IMG/VR virus record: IMGVR_UViG_3300036820_000059
Location: 1 to 31,219 of that record
Direction: 5' to 3' (one strand)
DNA from: a virus
Length of the DNA stretch: 31,219 nucleotides
The notes under the pieces: generated by a model
Told to the model about the DNA's origin: nothing
The model's database searches: none
What the model saw: only the letters and a program-made list of their open reading frames with translations
Shown here: positions 6,447-13,882 of the stretch, one piece after another
How the letters are laid out: every line of letters starts with the position of its first letter
How positions within the stretch are numbered: position 1 is the first letter of the stretch
Position numbers and translations under genes: made by a program

Positions 6447-7034
6447 ATGCCCGCGCTTAAAAATGCCAAGCACGAGGCGGTCGCGCAGGCGTTCATCGCC
6501 GACAAAGAGCGGATCGGCTGGCGCGCCTACAAACACGCGTTCCCGAAGAGCTCGCGACATGCGTCCGAGACGGCGTGGTCGCGGCTGCTGAAAACCGCGG
6601 AGTTTAAGGCGCGGATCGCCGCATTGCAGGACGCCGCGGCAGCGCGCGCCGTCGAGCTCGGGGTCATGAGCGCGCAGGAAGTGCTGCGCGAGCTCTCCAA
6701 GATCGGCCGCGCCAACGTGTCCGATTACGTCCGCGTCACCAGCGAAGGCGATCCGGCGATCGATCTCTCCAGGCTGAGCCGCGACCAGGCGGCCGGCCTG
6801 GTGTCGGTCAGCGTCGAGGATTTCACCGACGGCCGCGGCGACGACGCCCGCGACGTCAAGCGCGTCACCATTCGCCTCGGCGACAAACGCGGCGCGCTCC
6901 GCGATCTCGGCCAGCACCACAAGCTGTTCACGGAGCGCCTCGAGATCGATGACAAGAAAGGTCTCGCGGACAAGCTCGCCGCCGCGCGCCGCCGCGCCGC
7001 CGCCGTCCGCGACGGCAAAGCAAGATCCCGCTGA
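6447..7034 (+). CDS. terS: Terminase small subunit
   Basis: This 195-residue protein follows the terminase small-subunit pattern: an N-terminal HTH with AVAQAFIADKERIGWRAYKHAFPKSS and SRLLKTAEFKARIAALQ, the transition VMSAQEVLRELSKIGRAN, and the closing segment KRGALRDLGQHHKLF. It would recognise phage DNA and load the large subunit for packaging. ATG 6447 is chosen because a GGAGGG site lies just upstream, although the frame stays open back to 6192 inside the integrase. Its end overlaps the large subunit start by 86 bases. Confidence 0.88.
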   Translation: MPALKNAKHEAVAQAFIADKERIGWRAYKHAFPKSSRHASETAWSRLLKTAEFKARIAALQDAAAARAVELGVMSAQEVLRELSKIGRANVSDYVRVTSEGDPAIDLSRLSRDQAAGLVSVSVEDFTDGRGDDARDVKRVTIRLGDKRGALRDLGQHHKLFTERLEIDDKKGLADKLAAARRRAAAVRDGKARSR

Positions 7035-8517
7035 GGAGCTGTTCGAACTAGCGGCGAGCTGCGCGCGCGATCCGCTGCGCTATGTGATGCTTGCCTATCC
7101 GTGGGGCGAGAAGGGCGGTCCGCTCGAGGACTTCGACGGCCCGGACCTCTGGCAGACCGAGATCCTGCGCTACATCCGCGACCACCTCGGCACCAAAGAG
7201 CCGGTCCGCGTTGCCATCGCCGGCGGCGTTGGCCCTGGTAAGACGGCGCTCGCGGCCTGGATCGCCGATTGGGGCATGACGACGTTTCCGGATTGCCGCG
7301 GCCGCGTCACCGCCAACACGGGCAAGCAGCTCACGATGTCGAGCTGGAAGGAGATCGCGAAGTGGCACGGCATGTCGCTGTTCGCCCACTGGTTTCAGCT
7401 GCAGTCGCGCTCGCTGGTCTCGGCCGATCCGAGGCACCGGCAGAATTGGGCGTTTGACGCCTTCACCTGGGAGGAGGCCAATCCCGAGACGATCCGCGGC
7501 TTCCACAACGCCGGCAAGCGCAGCATCACCATCAATGACGAGACCTCGGCGACGCCCGACGCGGTGCTGAGCGCGGAAGAAGGCTTTCTCTCCGACGAGG
7601 GCACCGAGCGCATCTGGCTGCTGCTCGGCAACCCGACGCGGCCGACCGGCTATTTCCGGGAATGCTTCCCCGGCGGCCTTCGTCATCAGCTGTGGAAGGC
7701 TTTCAACATCGACACGCGCCAGGCGCGGATGTCGAACAAGACGCAGATCAAAGAGTGGATCGACTTCTACGGGCTCGATCACGACTTCGTCCGCGTCAAC
7801 GTGCTGTCGCAGTTTCCGCGCGCCAGCGCCACGCAGTTCATCGCTTCCGATATCGTCACCGGGGCGGCTTCGCCCGAACGCGACCCGCCGGTGACGATCT
7901 ACGACCCGCTGGTGATCGGCGTCGACATTGCGGCTTACGGCGACGATCAGACGGTGATCCGCTTTCGCCGCGGCCGCGACGCGCGGACCATCCCGGCGCA
8001 GAAATATCGCGGCCTCGACATGATGCAGATCGCCGCCCGCATCGCCGAGGCCAACGAGCGGCATCGTCCCGATGCCATCTTCATCGACCAGGGCAATATG
8101 GGGCTTGGCGTCGTCGACCGCTGCCGCCAGCTGCAGCTGCCGGTCTACGGCATCGACTTCGGCGCCGAGCCGGTCGGCGGCGATCCGACCGCGGCCTATT
8201 ACAATCGCCGCGCCGAGATGTACGGCAAACTGCGCGACTGGCTGCCGCACGGCGCGATCGACGACGATGCCGAGCTCAAGTCCAACCTGACCGCGGTGCA
8301 GTACGGCTACAAGCTGCGCAACGGCCGCGACGCCATCCTGCTCGAGCGCAAGAAGGACATGAAGGCCCGCGGCCTGGCGTCGCCCGATGATGGCGACGCG
8401 CTGGCGTTGACCTTTGCTTTACCGGTCGCGCCTAGCGATCATACCCAGCAGCTGTCGCGGCGCGGCCGCGGCCACCAGGTGGATTATGACCCTTTCGCCT
8501 CCGGTTACCGACGATGA
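6949..8517 (+). CDS. terL: Terminase large subunit (packaging ATPase/nuclease)
   Basis: The protein has 522 residues. The ATPase domain has a Walker A motif GGVGPGKT at 92-99, an acidic pair Asp197-Glu198 within ITINDETSATPD acting as Walker B and catalytic Glu, and a coupling motif LLGNPT at 225-230. The C-terminal RNase H-like nuclease has acidic residues in VIGVDIAAYGDD (Asp326), IFIDQGNMG (Asp380) and SPDDGDALALTFA (Asp481/Asp483). It drives DNA into the procapsid and cuts it. The start at 6949 lies inside terS; no later ATG or GTG precedes conserved sequence, so the overlap is accepted. The first 25 residues are Ala/Pro/Ser-rich. Confidence 0.95.
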   Translation: MTRKVSRTSSPPRAAAPPPSATAKQDPAEELFELAASCARDPLRYVMLAYPWGEKGGPLEDFDGPDLWQTEILRYIRDHLGTKEPVRVAIAGGVGPGKTALAAWIADWGMTTFPDCRGRVTANTGKQLTMSSWKEIAKWHGMSLFAHWFQLQSRSLVSADPRHRQNWAFDAFTWEEANPETIRGFHNAGKRSITINDETSATPDAVLSAEEGFLSDEGTERIWLLLGNPTRPTGYFRECFPGGLRHQLWKAFNIDTRQARMSNKTQIKEWIDFYGLDHDFVRVNVLSQFPRASATQFIASDIVTGAASPERDPPVTIYDPLVIGVDIAAYGDDQTVIRFRRGRDARTIPAQKYRGLDMMQIAARIAEANERHRPDAIFIDQGNMGLGVVDRCRQLQLPVYGIDFGAEPVGGDPTAAYYNRRAEMYGKLRDWLPHGAIDDDAELKSNLTAVQYGYKLRNGRDAILLERKKDMKARGLASPDDGDALALTFALPVAPSDHTQQLSRRGRGHQVDYDPFASGYRR

Positions 8518-8725
8518 CCCCGCGTCCGTGCTACGCGCCGCCATTGATGCAGGCGCATTCGTGGACGTCACGCACGTCTCTGAGGGGGGCGATATCACTT
8601 TTCGGTGGCCGGATCCGCGGAGCGCCGGCGCTACAATGGAAATAACGGTAACCGAGCGGCAGCTTGAGGCGATGCTCCGCCAAAAAATTCTCGACCTAAC
8701 GACAGCGCCGGAGCGGCTTTCGTGA
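8486..8725 (+). CDS. Small phage protein, first of a tandem pair
   Basis: This 79-residue protein starts at ATG 8486 after an AGGTGG ribosome site and overlaps the end of terL by 32 bases. The body reads VTDDDPASVLRAAIDAG, then VTHVSEGGDITFRWPD, then a C-terminal helix LEAMLRQKILDL. It aligns along its length with the next gene's product, so the two probably arose by duplication. Function unknown; no membrane segment, and the acidic N-terminus plus a short beta hairpin suggest a small soluble fold. Confidence 0.75.
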   Translation: MTLSPPVTDDDPASVLRAAIDAGAFVDVTHVSEGGDITFRWPDPRSAGATMEITVTERQLEAMLRQKILDLTTAPERLS

Positions 8726-8943
8726 TGCGCCCGCGTCCCGTCACTGACGACGAGAACCCCGCGGTCGCCGCGCTGCGTCGCGCGATGAGCGCCGGAATTA
8801 TCGCCACCGTGACCAGCGTGTCGATCGACGGCCTGGTGACCTTCGAATGGTGCGACAATCAAGCGCCTGGCGGCGTCGTGCGCGCCACGATGCACGAGGA
8901 GCTCGCCGACATGCTGTTCGAGGAGATCCGTTACCTGCAATGA
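8722..8943 (+). CDS. Small phage protein, second of a tandem pair
   Basis: This 73-residue protein is similar to the one upstream: VTDDENPAVAALRRAMSAG, then VTSVSIDGLVTFEW, then LADMLFEEIRYL. Shared positions include the VTDD start, the AG after the first helix, the VT-x-VS-x-x-G-x-[IV]TF-x-W strand pair and the ML...I..L helix. GTG 8722 overlaps the upstream stop (GTGA); ATG 8725 is an equal choice. Its own stop overlaps the next ATG. Function unknown. Confidence 0.75.
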   Translation: MMRPRPVTDDENPAVAALRRAMSAGIIATVTSVSIDGLVTFEWCDNQAPGGVVRATMHEELADMLFEEIRYLQ

Positions 8944-9617
8944 CCGACAAACCGACGCGCCTCACCATCCGACTCGGCGAGGATGCGCGGACCTATTTGC
9001 AGGCTGAAGCTGCGAAGCGTGGCCTCGACGAGGCCGCCTTTGCGCGCATGCTGATCTACGAGCGCATGAACGGAGCGGATCTGATAGCGGGACCGGCCTG
9101 GAGCGCATCCAGCAACTGCACCCCGCTGAGGCGAGGCGGCGGGGGCGCCCCCGCCGCCTCGCCGGTGTCCGTTCAGTCTGAGTTTGCCGACGGCGACGGA
9201 GCGCTCGACGCTCGCGCCACTGACGCGGATCTCGCCGCCGCCGGCGAACCGCGCGCCGAAGAGTTCGATATCGCGGCCGATGCCGATGGCGGCAATCCGG
9301 AAGCGATCGCCGCCGTCGACGCGCTGTTGGCGGCGGGGCCTAGCTTCCTCGACAGCCTGATTGCCGAACGCCGATCGACAGCGCCGGCGCCACAACCGCG
9401 CGTGCCGATGCGCATGCCTCAGCGTCAGATCGCGCCTGCTCCTCGGAATTACCGCGCGCAACGCCAGGGTCTCCAGCCATCCTATGGGCCGGGCTCGCTC
9501 ACGCGGCCGCTGGGCGTCAACGAGTATTCCATCGGCGAGATCCAATTCGGCGACGGCTCGCGCAATGTCGGCCGCCAGAACATGGGGCACTTCGGTGTCG
9601 GCCCGCGGCGGCGCTGA
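8940..9617 (+). CDS. Ribbon-helix-helix-like N-terminus with long disordered region
   Basis: The protein has 225 residues. Residues 5-44 (TRLTIRLGEDARTYLQAEAA, then GLDEAAFARMLIYERMNG) look like a ribbon-helix-helix DNA-binding fold: a short strand followed by two helices. The middle is Ala/Asp/Pro-rich and likely disordered. The C-terminus contains YGPGSLTRPLGVNEYSIGEIQFG and ends GHFGVGPRRR, suggesting a second conserved piece. The gene carries the 34-bp palindrome at 9130-9163. ATG 8940 overlaps the upstream stop; a longer open frame back to 8847 has no ribosome site. It could be a transcription regulator or a packaging accessory; neither is shown. Confidence 0.65.
   Translation: MTDKPTRLTIRLGEDARTYLQAEAAKRGLDEAAFARMLIYERMNGADLIAGPAWSASSNCTPLRRGGGGAPAASPVSVQSEFADGDGALDARATDADLAAAGEPRAEEFDIAADADGGNPEAIAAVDALLAAGPSFLDSLIAERRSTAPAPQPRVPMRMPQRQIAPAPRNYRAQRQGLQPSYGPGSLTRPLGVNEYSIGEIQFGDGSRNVGRQNMGHFGVGPRRR
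9130..9163. repeat. 34-bp perfect GC palindrome inside a gene
   Basis: From 9130 to 9163 every base pairs with its mirror position; the 17-base half is GGCGAGGCGGCGGGGGC. It codes for an Arg-Gly-Gly-Gly-Gly-Ala-Pro-Ala-Ala stretch in the linker of the RHH-like protein. It has no loop, so it would form a cruciform or a tight RNA hairpin. It may be an inserted repeat element. Confidence 0.9.
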
Positions 9618-9836
9618 GTGAGCGAATTCGCCGGCTACCGCGATGCGGACACGCGCGAGCGCCTGGTCGCCTTCGTCGCCGGACAACGCGGGATGAGCGC
9701 GCAGAATGCCGAGCGCGAGCTGATGCGGCTCAACCACGTCGGCCTCGCTTACTTGCACCAGGACATGGTCGGCGCCGAAGAGACGACGCAAGTCGCGAGC
9801 AGCGATTACGACCCGCTGGCGATCGGGAGGACCTGA
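9618..9836 (+). CDS. Small hypothetical protein
   Basis: The frame starts at GTG 9618, directly after the upstream TGA, and codes for 72 residues. Helical segments are DTRERLVAFVAGQRGM and AERELMRLNHVGLAYLHQDM; the C-terminus is acidic and polar. No family is recognised. It sits in a run of small genes between terminase and portal. Confidence 0.6.
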   Translation: MSEFAGYRDADTRERLVAFVAGQRGMSAQNAERELMRLNHVGLAYLHQDMVGAEETTQVASSDYDPLAIGRT

Positions 9837-10076
9837 ATGCCGCGTTTCGAGTACCGCGTCGAAAGCTTCACGCATCCTCACGGCGTCCACAATCCGACGC
9901 CTTCAGCCACTGACTATCTGGCGCGCGTGAACGAGCTCGGCGCTAAAGGCTGGATGATCGTACCCGCCAGTGGCCTGCCGCCGGGGTGTGTCCTGCTCAT
10001 GCGCGAGGCATGGGGTAGGCCGCAGGATTACGGGATGGATCCTGCGCCAGGATCGATCACTTTTGGAGACGCCTGA
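9837..10076 (+). CDS. Small protein resembling DUF4177 family
   Basis: This 79-residue protein opens with a strand (FEYRVESF) and has the helix-strand unit YLARVNELGAKGWMIVPASG, the pattern seen in DUF4177 proteins (strand, helix with NELGAEGW, strand). The ending is Gly/Pro-rich. It follows the previous stop without a gap and its stop overlaps the next ATG. The family match is a resemblance only; the role is unknown. Confidence 0.6.
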   Translation: MPRFEYRVESFTHPHGVHNPTPSATDYLARVNELGAKGWMIVPASGLPPGCVLLMREAWGRPQDYGMDPAPGSITFGDA

Positions 10077-10363
10077 TGGACCGCGCCACCTTCAAGCTGT
10101 TCATGGCGATCGGCGTGCTGCTCTATGGCGCGCTGTATCTGTGCGCTGTTGTCCTGCTCGGCCTGATCATGAGCGTCTGGCCCGCGTCGCTGCTCGCCAC
10201 CGCAGCGATGGGCGTGAGCTATCTCAGCTACATCGCGCACAGTTGGCCCGACAGCTATCGCGCTGAGGCGATCGCGCCGCTGCTTGTTTGGCTATCGATC
10301 CTGCTCGGCACCGGCGCCGGCCTGATGCTTCTGTTCGCCGAGGTGCCGTCATGGGCTTTCTGA
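10076..10363 (+). CDS. Small membrane protein with three predicted helices
   Basis: This 95-residue protein has three hydrophobic segments: about 8-34 (FMAIGVLLYGALYLCAVVLL), 38-55 (ASLLATAAMGVSYLSYIA) and 67-88 (APLLVWLSILLGTGAGLMLL). Three-helix membrane proteins of this size include class I holins, but the place between terminase and portal and the absence of an endolysin nearby give no further support, so holin is only one option. The ATG overlaps the upstream stop, and the end overlaps the next gene by 13 bases. Confidence 0.65.
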   Translation: MDRATFKLFMAIGVLLYGALYLCAVVLLGLIMSVWPASLLATAAMGVSYLSYIAHSWPDSYRAEAIAPLLVWLSILLGTGAGLMLLFAEVPSWAF

Positions 10364-10578
10364 CGCCATCGATGCCGTCGACCCCGCCACCGCCGGCGGC
10401 GCCGCCTCCGGCCGCCAATCCGCCGACCTATGCCAATGCCGGCGTGCAGGCCGTCGGTGCCGCCGCGGCCAAGCGCGCCGCCGCGGCTTCGGGCTTCGGC
10501 GCTGATGGCACGATCCTGACTTCGCCCCAAGGCGCATCGCTGGCGCCGACGGCCGGCAAGACGCTGACGGGCCAGTGA
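10351..10578 (+). CDS. Small Pro-rich phage protein upstream of portal
   Basis: This 75-residue protein starts MGFLTPSMPSTPPPPAAPPP, has an Ala-rich helix and ends with TILTSPQG...KTLTGQ. Small proteins with a MGF-start, a proline run and a C-terminal TILT-x-x-QG...KTLLG signature commonly sit beside the portal gene in podovirus-like phages. Their function is not known to me. ATG 10351 is chosen because the conserved-looking MGFL start lies there. Confidence 0.7.
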   Translation: MGFLTPSMPSTPPPPAAPPPAANPPTYANAGVQAVGAAAAKRAAAASGFGADGTILTSPQGASLAPTAGKTLTGQ

Positions 10579-10721
10579 TGTACGTGTTCGATGTTTTCCG
10601 CTCCTGGAATGGTGCCGGCTACGTTTACGTGCGCCGAAATTGTGGGATGGAGTCCCTTGAAAAGAGGCTTTTCCTGACAATGGGTGACCCGCTTTACCGC
10701 ATCCGCGTTTGGCCGAAGTAG
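10578..10721 (+). CDS. Very small hypothetical protein (47 residues)
   Basis: An ATG at 10578 overlaps the upstream TGA (TGATG), and the frame runs to TAG 10719-10721, six bases before the portal ATG. The product begins MYVFDVFRSWNGAGYVYVRR and ends LYRIRVWPK; it is aromatic- and Arg-rich, consistent with a small beta fold. It fills the gap exactly and continues the stop/start overlap pattern. The region has lower GC than its neighbours. No family is recognised. Confidence 0.55.
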   Translation: MYVFDVFRSWNGAGYVYVRRNCGMESLEKRLFLTMGDPLYRIRVWPK

Positions 10722-10727
10722 CCGGCC

Positions 10728-12587
10728 ATGCTGTTCGCCGATCGGATTGCGCGCTACGAGCGCGCCAGTCCGCTCCTGTTGGCGATGGAATCGCCGACCG
10801 CGCCGGTCGGGCTCCGCTACGAACGCGAAAACCAGGATTGGGCGCAGACCCGCGAGCATCTCGAATCGCGCATGACGATGGCGCGCTCCTGGCGCTATTC
10901 GTTCCTCGAACATTGGTCGCTGTGTGCGCTCTACACCAATCCGCGGCGCTCGCTGTGGCTGAGCCAGGGCGGCGTCGACCAGCCGGTGCCGAACGCGATG
11001 GTGCGCGGCTCGCCGGTCAACCAGGCGATCGTCGACCCGACGCCGGTCTATGCGCTGCAGGTCTGCACCGCCGGGCTGACCAACGGCTTGATGTCGTCGT
11101 CGCGGCCCTGGTTCAAGCTCAAGCCGGCGCTGTCCAACATCAAGATCGACCGCCAGGGCCAGCTCTGGTTCGAAGAGGTCGAGGACCGCGTCTACCGGGT
11201 GATGGCCGAGTCGAATTTCTACGACTGCGGCGTGCAGATGTTCAAAGACCTGATCAGCTTCGCCACCTCGCCGATGCTGATCTACGAGGACGTCGAGAAC
11301 ATCATCAACTGCCAGGTCCCTGTGGTCGGCGAATACTTTCTGTTCATCGGCTCCAACTTCCGCGTCGAGGGCTTCGCCCGGCTCTATGTGCTCACGGTGT
11401 CGCAGCTGGTCGAGGAGTTCGGGCTCGACGATTGCCCGCCGCAGGTGAGTTCGCTGTGGGAGCAGAAGGGCGCCAGCCTCGACAAGGAATTCATCGTCGC
11501 CCACATGATCGAGCCGAACTTCGCCATCCAGCGCACCGGCGAAGCCAAGCCGGTCGGGCGGCTCAAGGGCAACTATACGTTCCGCGAGCATTTCTGGATC
11601 TACGGGCTCGCTTCGGCGAAGCCGCTCTCGGTGCGCGGCTTCCACGAGCTGCCGGTCATCGCGCCGCGCTGGCAGGTCAACGGCAACGATCCCTACGGCA
11701 CCGATTGCCCGGGCATGGTCACGCTCGGCGACAACATGCAGCTGCAGATCGAGACCCGGCGCAAGGCCGAGCTGCTGGAAAAGATGGTGCGGCCGCCGCT
11801 CAACGCGCCGCCCGAGCTGAAGAACCAGCCGTCGTCGATCCTGCCCGGCCACGTCAATTACACCAACAACACCAGCAACGGCATGAAGCCGGTGTTCGAG
11901 GTCGACGCCCAGGCGCTGCCGGGCATCACCGCCGACCTCAAAGACATCCAGGCGCGCATCAAGAGCGGGTTCTTCAACGACCTGTTTTTGATGCTCGCCG
12001 AGGCCACCAAGGACATGACGGCCTACGAGGTCGCGCAGCGCCAGCAGGAAAAGCTGCAGGTGCTCGGCCCGGTGATCGAGCGGTTCCAGAACGAGGGCGC
12101 CTCGCCGGCGATCCGGCGCATCGTCTCGGTGATGGCGCGCAAGCGGCTACTGCCGCCGATGCCGCCGTCGCTCAAGGGCGTGCCGATCCATATCGAGTAC
12201 ATCTCGATGCTGGCGATGGCGCAGCGCGCGCTGAAAACCGCCGGCGCCGAGCGCATGCTCGCGGTCACCGAGAAGGTGGCGCCGATGTATCCGGACGCGC
12301 CGGGGCTGATCAACTTCGAGAAGCTGCTGCGTAACTACAACGACGATCTCGGCAATTCGCTCGAGCTGATGAACGACGACAGCGCCTTTGCCGACTGGAA
12401 GGCCATGCGCGCCAAGGCGCAGCAGGGCCAGCAGGCGCAGCAGGGCGCCACCGAAACCATCCCGGCGATGGCGGCCGCGGCGAAGGATTTAGGAACTGTT
12501 GACCTTGGCGGTGGTGTAAATGCCGCGCAGCTCATGGCCGGCGCCGCCGGCGGCAGTGGTGCTGCGCCGCCAGCCGGGGGAATGTGA
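10728..12587 (+). CDS. Portal protein (head-to-tail connector, podovirus type)
   Basis: The 619-residue product follows the pattern of the T7 gp8-like head-to-tail connecting family: an N-terminal helix with SWRYSFLEHWSLCALYTNPRR, the segment IVDPTPVYALQVCTAGLTNG followed by SSRPWFKLKP, then YRVMAESNFYDCGVQMFKDL, a VVGEYFLF strand, and YVLTVSQLVEEFGLDD. The C-terminal 70 residues are Gln/Ala/Gly-rich. It would form the twelve-subunit ring at the tail vertex through which DNA passes. It starts at ATG 10728. The portal type is the main evidence that this is a short-tailed phage. Confidence 0.92.
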   Translation: MLFADRIARYERASPLLLAMESPTAPVGLRYERENQDWAQTREHLESRMTMARSWRYSFLEHWSLCALYTNPRRSLWLSQGGVDQPVPNAMVRGSPVNQAIVDPTPVYALQVCTAGLTNGLMSSSRPWFKLKPALSNIKIDRQGQLWFEEVEDRVYRVMAESNFYDCGVQMFKDLISFATSPMLIYEDVENIINCQVPVVGEYFLFIGSNFRVEGFARLYVLTVSQLVEEFGLDDCPPQVSSLWEQKGASLDKEFIVAHMIEPNFAIQRTGEAKPVGRLKGNYTFREHFWIYGLASAKPLSVRGFHELPVIAPRWQVNGNDPYGTDCPGMVTLGDNMQLQIETRRKAELLEKMVRPPLNAPPELKNQPSSILPGHVNYTNNTSNGMKPVFEVDAQALPGITADLKDIQARIKSGFFNDLFLMLAEATKDMTAYEVAQRQQEKLQVLGPVIERFQNEGASPAIRRIVSVMARKRLLPPMPPSLKGVPIHIEYISMLAMAQRALKTAGAERMLAVTEKVAPMYPDAPGLINFEKLLRNYNDDLGNSLELMNDDSAFADWKAMRAKAQQGQQAQQGATETIPAMAAAAKDLGTVDLGGGVNAAQLMAGAAGGSGAAPPAGGM

Positions 12588-12955
12588 TGGCTCCAAGGAA
12601 ACGATCGCGACTCGCCAAGAAGGCGGCCGCCGCCTGCCTGCCGCGCGGTGTCCCGCCGCTCGACGAGAACGACGCCGCGACGCTCGGCAATCTGTTGCGG
12701 CGCGTGGTTTTTGAGGACTTCAATCGCGTGAGCGATCGGGTGTTTGATCGCATCGAGGACCGCATCGAGTCGCTCGTGCGCCTGGTCGCCAGGCGCGTCG
12801 TGCCTGATAACGTGGCGACGGCGATCGACACGGCCGTCACCAACCGCACCGCGGCGATCGAGGAAACGCTGCGGTCGCTGATGCGCGACATCGGCCGCGT
12901 GCAGCTCCAACTCGCCAAGCCGACCTTCCGTCGGGTTCGACGCGCGGGCAAATGA
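12587..12955 (+). CDS. Small basic helical protein after portal
   Basis: This protein of about 122 residues starts at ATG 12587, which overlaps the portal stop; a GGGGG ribosome site is seven bases upstream. The N-terminus is very basic (APRKRSRLAKKAA), followed by long helices (NLLRRVVFEDFNRVSDRVFD, then RIESLVRLVARRVV) and a basic tail. No cysteine motif or membrane segment is visible. Function unknown; its charge fits nucleic-acid or capsid-interior contact. Confidence 0.65.
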   Translation: MAPRKRSRLAKKAAAACLPRGVPPLDENDAATLGNLLRRVVFEDFNRVSDRVFDRIEDRIESLVRLVARRVVPDNVATAIDTAVTNRTAAIEETLRSLMRDIGRVQLQLAKPTFRRVRRAGK

Positions 12956-13065
12956 CGGCGCCGGCGGACGTCGCGGTCTATCTGACGTCCGATCAAGCCA
13001 TCGACCTGGTCGGCTTGCTGGCGCTGGCGATCGCGCTCTGCATCGGCTGCCTGGGGCACGGCTGA
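12952..13065 (+). CDS. 37-residue single-pass membrane protein
   Basis: ATG 12952 overlaps the upstream stop (ATGA) and the frame ends at TGA 13063-13065, one base before the next GTG. The product has a short soluble N-terminus (TAPADVAVYLTSDQ) and one hydrophobic helix, AIDLVGLLALAIALCIGCLG. The overlap at both ends and the clean membrane helix support a real gene. It could be a small membrane regulator; nothing more can be said. Confidence 0.6.
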   Translation: MTAPADVAVYLTSDQAIDLVGLLALAIALCIGCLGHG

Positions 13066-13066
13066 G

Positions 13067-13360
13067 GTGGGCACGGCGAGGCGACGCTATCTCGAGCGGC
13101 AGCGGCCGCGGGACACCCGCGAGGTCGTGGTGATCGAAGGTCACGAGATCGGCTGCGAGGACTTCAAGCGTCGCGCTTCGATGCCGGTGATGGCCGCGGT
13201 CGACGCGATGCCACCGGAGTGGCGCCGGCTCGTCCACGAATTCGGTGCCGAGGCGCATGAGCTGTTCGACAATTCCGTGCCGCAGTTTTCGCATCAGCGC
13301 GCGATGACGGCCGCAGAGGCGCGCAACAGATTGGAGCGATCCCTTGGCCGAGCAATCTGA
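13067..13360 (+). CDS. Small hypothetical protein
   Basis: This 97-residue protein starts at GTG 13067. A basic N-terminus (RRRYLERQRPRD) is followed by a strand REVVVIEGHEIGCEDF and a helical remainder with AMPPEWRRLVHEFGAEAHEL. Its end overlaps the next gene by 17 bases. No family is recognised. Confidence 0.6.
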   Translation: MGTARRRYLERQRPRDTREVVVIEGHEIGCEDFKRRASMPVMAAVDAMPPEWRRLVHEFGAEAHELFDNSVPQFSHQRAMTAAEARNRLERSLGRAI

Positions 13361-13853
13361 CCGCGCCGACAGTCCGGATCTCGATCCGGACTTCACGCCG
13401 CAGGAGAACATCGAGGCCGATCATCGCGGCTCGATCATGTTCGAATATGAGAGCTACGAGCGTGTGGTCGAGGGTCTCAAGCTGGCGTCCGACGGCGCGC
13501 GCAACATGGCCCGCTTCAACGAGCCGGATCTGTGGAACCCGCTGGCGCAGTTCTTCGACTCGCTGCGCAAGGCGATCGTGCAGCTCGCCGGCCTCGATCG
13601 CGGCGCCGACACGCGCGAGAGTTCACAGCAATGGGGCGGGACCGGCGTCACACGCTCCGACGCGATGTCGCGCATCAGCAACGGCCTCAAAGGCGCCGCT
13701 TCGGCCGCCAACCAGATCGCCCAGGTGCAGCGCAAGGATCCGCGCTGGCTGCGCTACGCCATCCAGATCGACCGGCTGCGCGACAAGTCGCAACAGCTGG
13801 CGCTCGCCGGCTCGCCGCTTCTGGTCGACAGCGGCTGGGCGCGCCGGCACTGA
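13344..13853 (+). CDS. Hypothetical protein with TTG start
   Basis: This 169-residue protein probably starts at TTG 13344, with GGAG seven bases upstream; the next ATG (13437) would remove 31 acidic residues. It has an acidic disordered N-terminus, then helices around YERVVEGLKLASDGARNMAR, LWNPLAQFFDSLRKAIVQLA, SRISNGLKGAASAANQIA and a final IDRLRDKSQQLALAG. Its location between portal and the scaffold block suggests a head or assembly protein. No family is recognised. Confidence 0.65.
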   Translation: MAEQSDRADSPDLDPDFTPQENIEADHRGSIMFEYESYERVVEGLKLASDGARNMARFNEPDLWNPLAQFFDSLRKAIVQLAGLDRGADTRESSQQWGGTGVTRSDAMSRISNGLKGAASAANQIAQVQRKDPRWLRYAIQIDRLRDKSQQLALAGSPLLVDSGWARRH

Positions 13854-13855
13854 GC

Positions 13856-13882
13856 TTGATTAGCTAATATTGATCAGCTGAT
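13856..13882. repeat. Imperfect 13-bp direct repeat at the Bbp19-like start codon
   Basis: TTGATTAGCTAAT (13856-13868) and TTGATCAGCTGAT (13870-13882) differ at two positions and are 14 bases apart. The second copy includes the first two bases of the ATG at 13881. The stretch is AT-rich in a GC-rich surround, has little Shine-Dalgarno, and may be an operator or a translational control site. Confidence 0.6.

Noticed and set aside
10076-10363. Calling the three-helix membrane protein a holin
   Set aside because: Helix count alone is weak; no endolysin or spanin is near.
10709-12334. A 541-codon + frame overlapping the portal in another phase
   Set aside because: The portal frame has clear family motifs; the other frame is Arg/Ala/Gly-rich without any.
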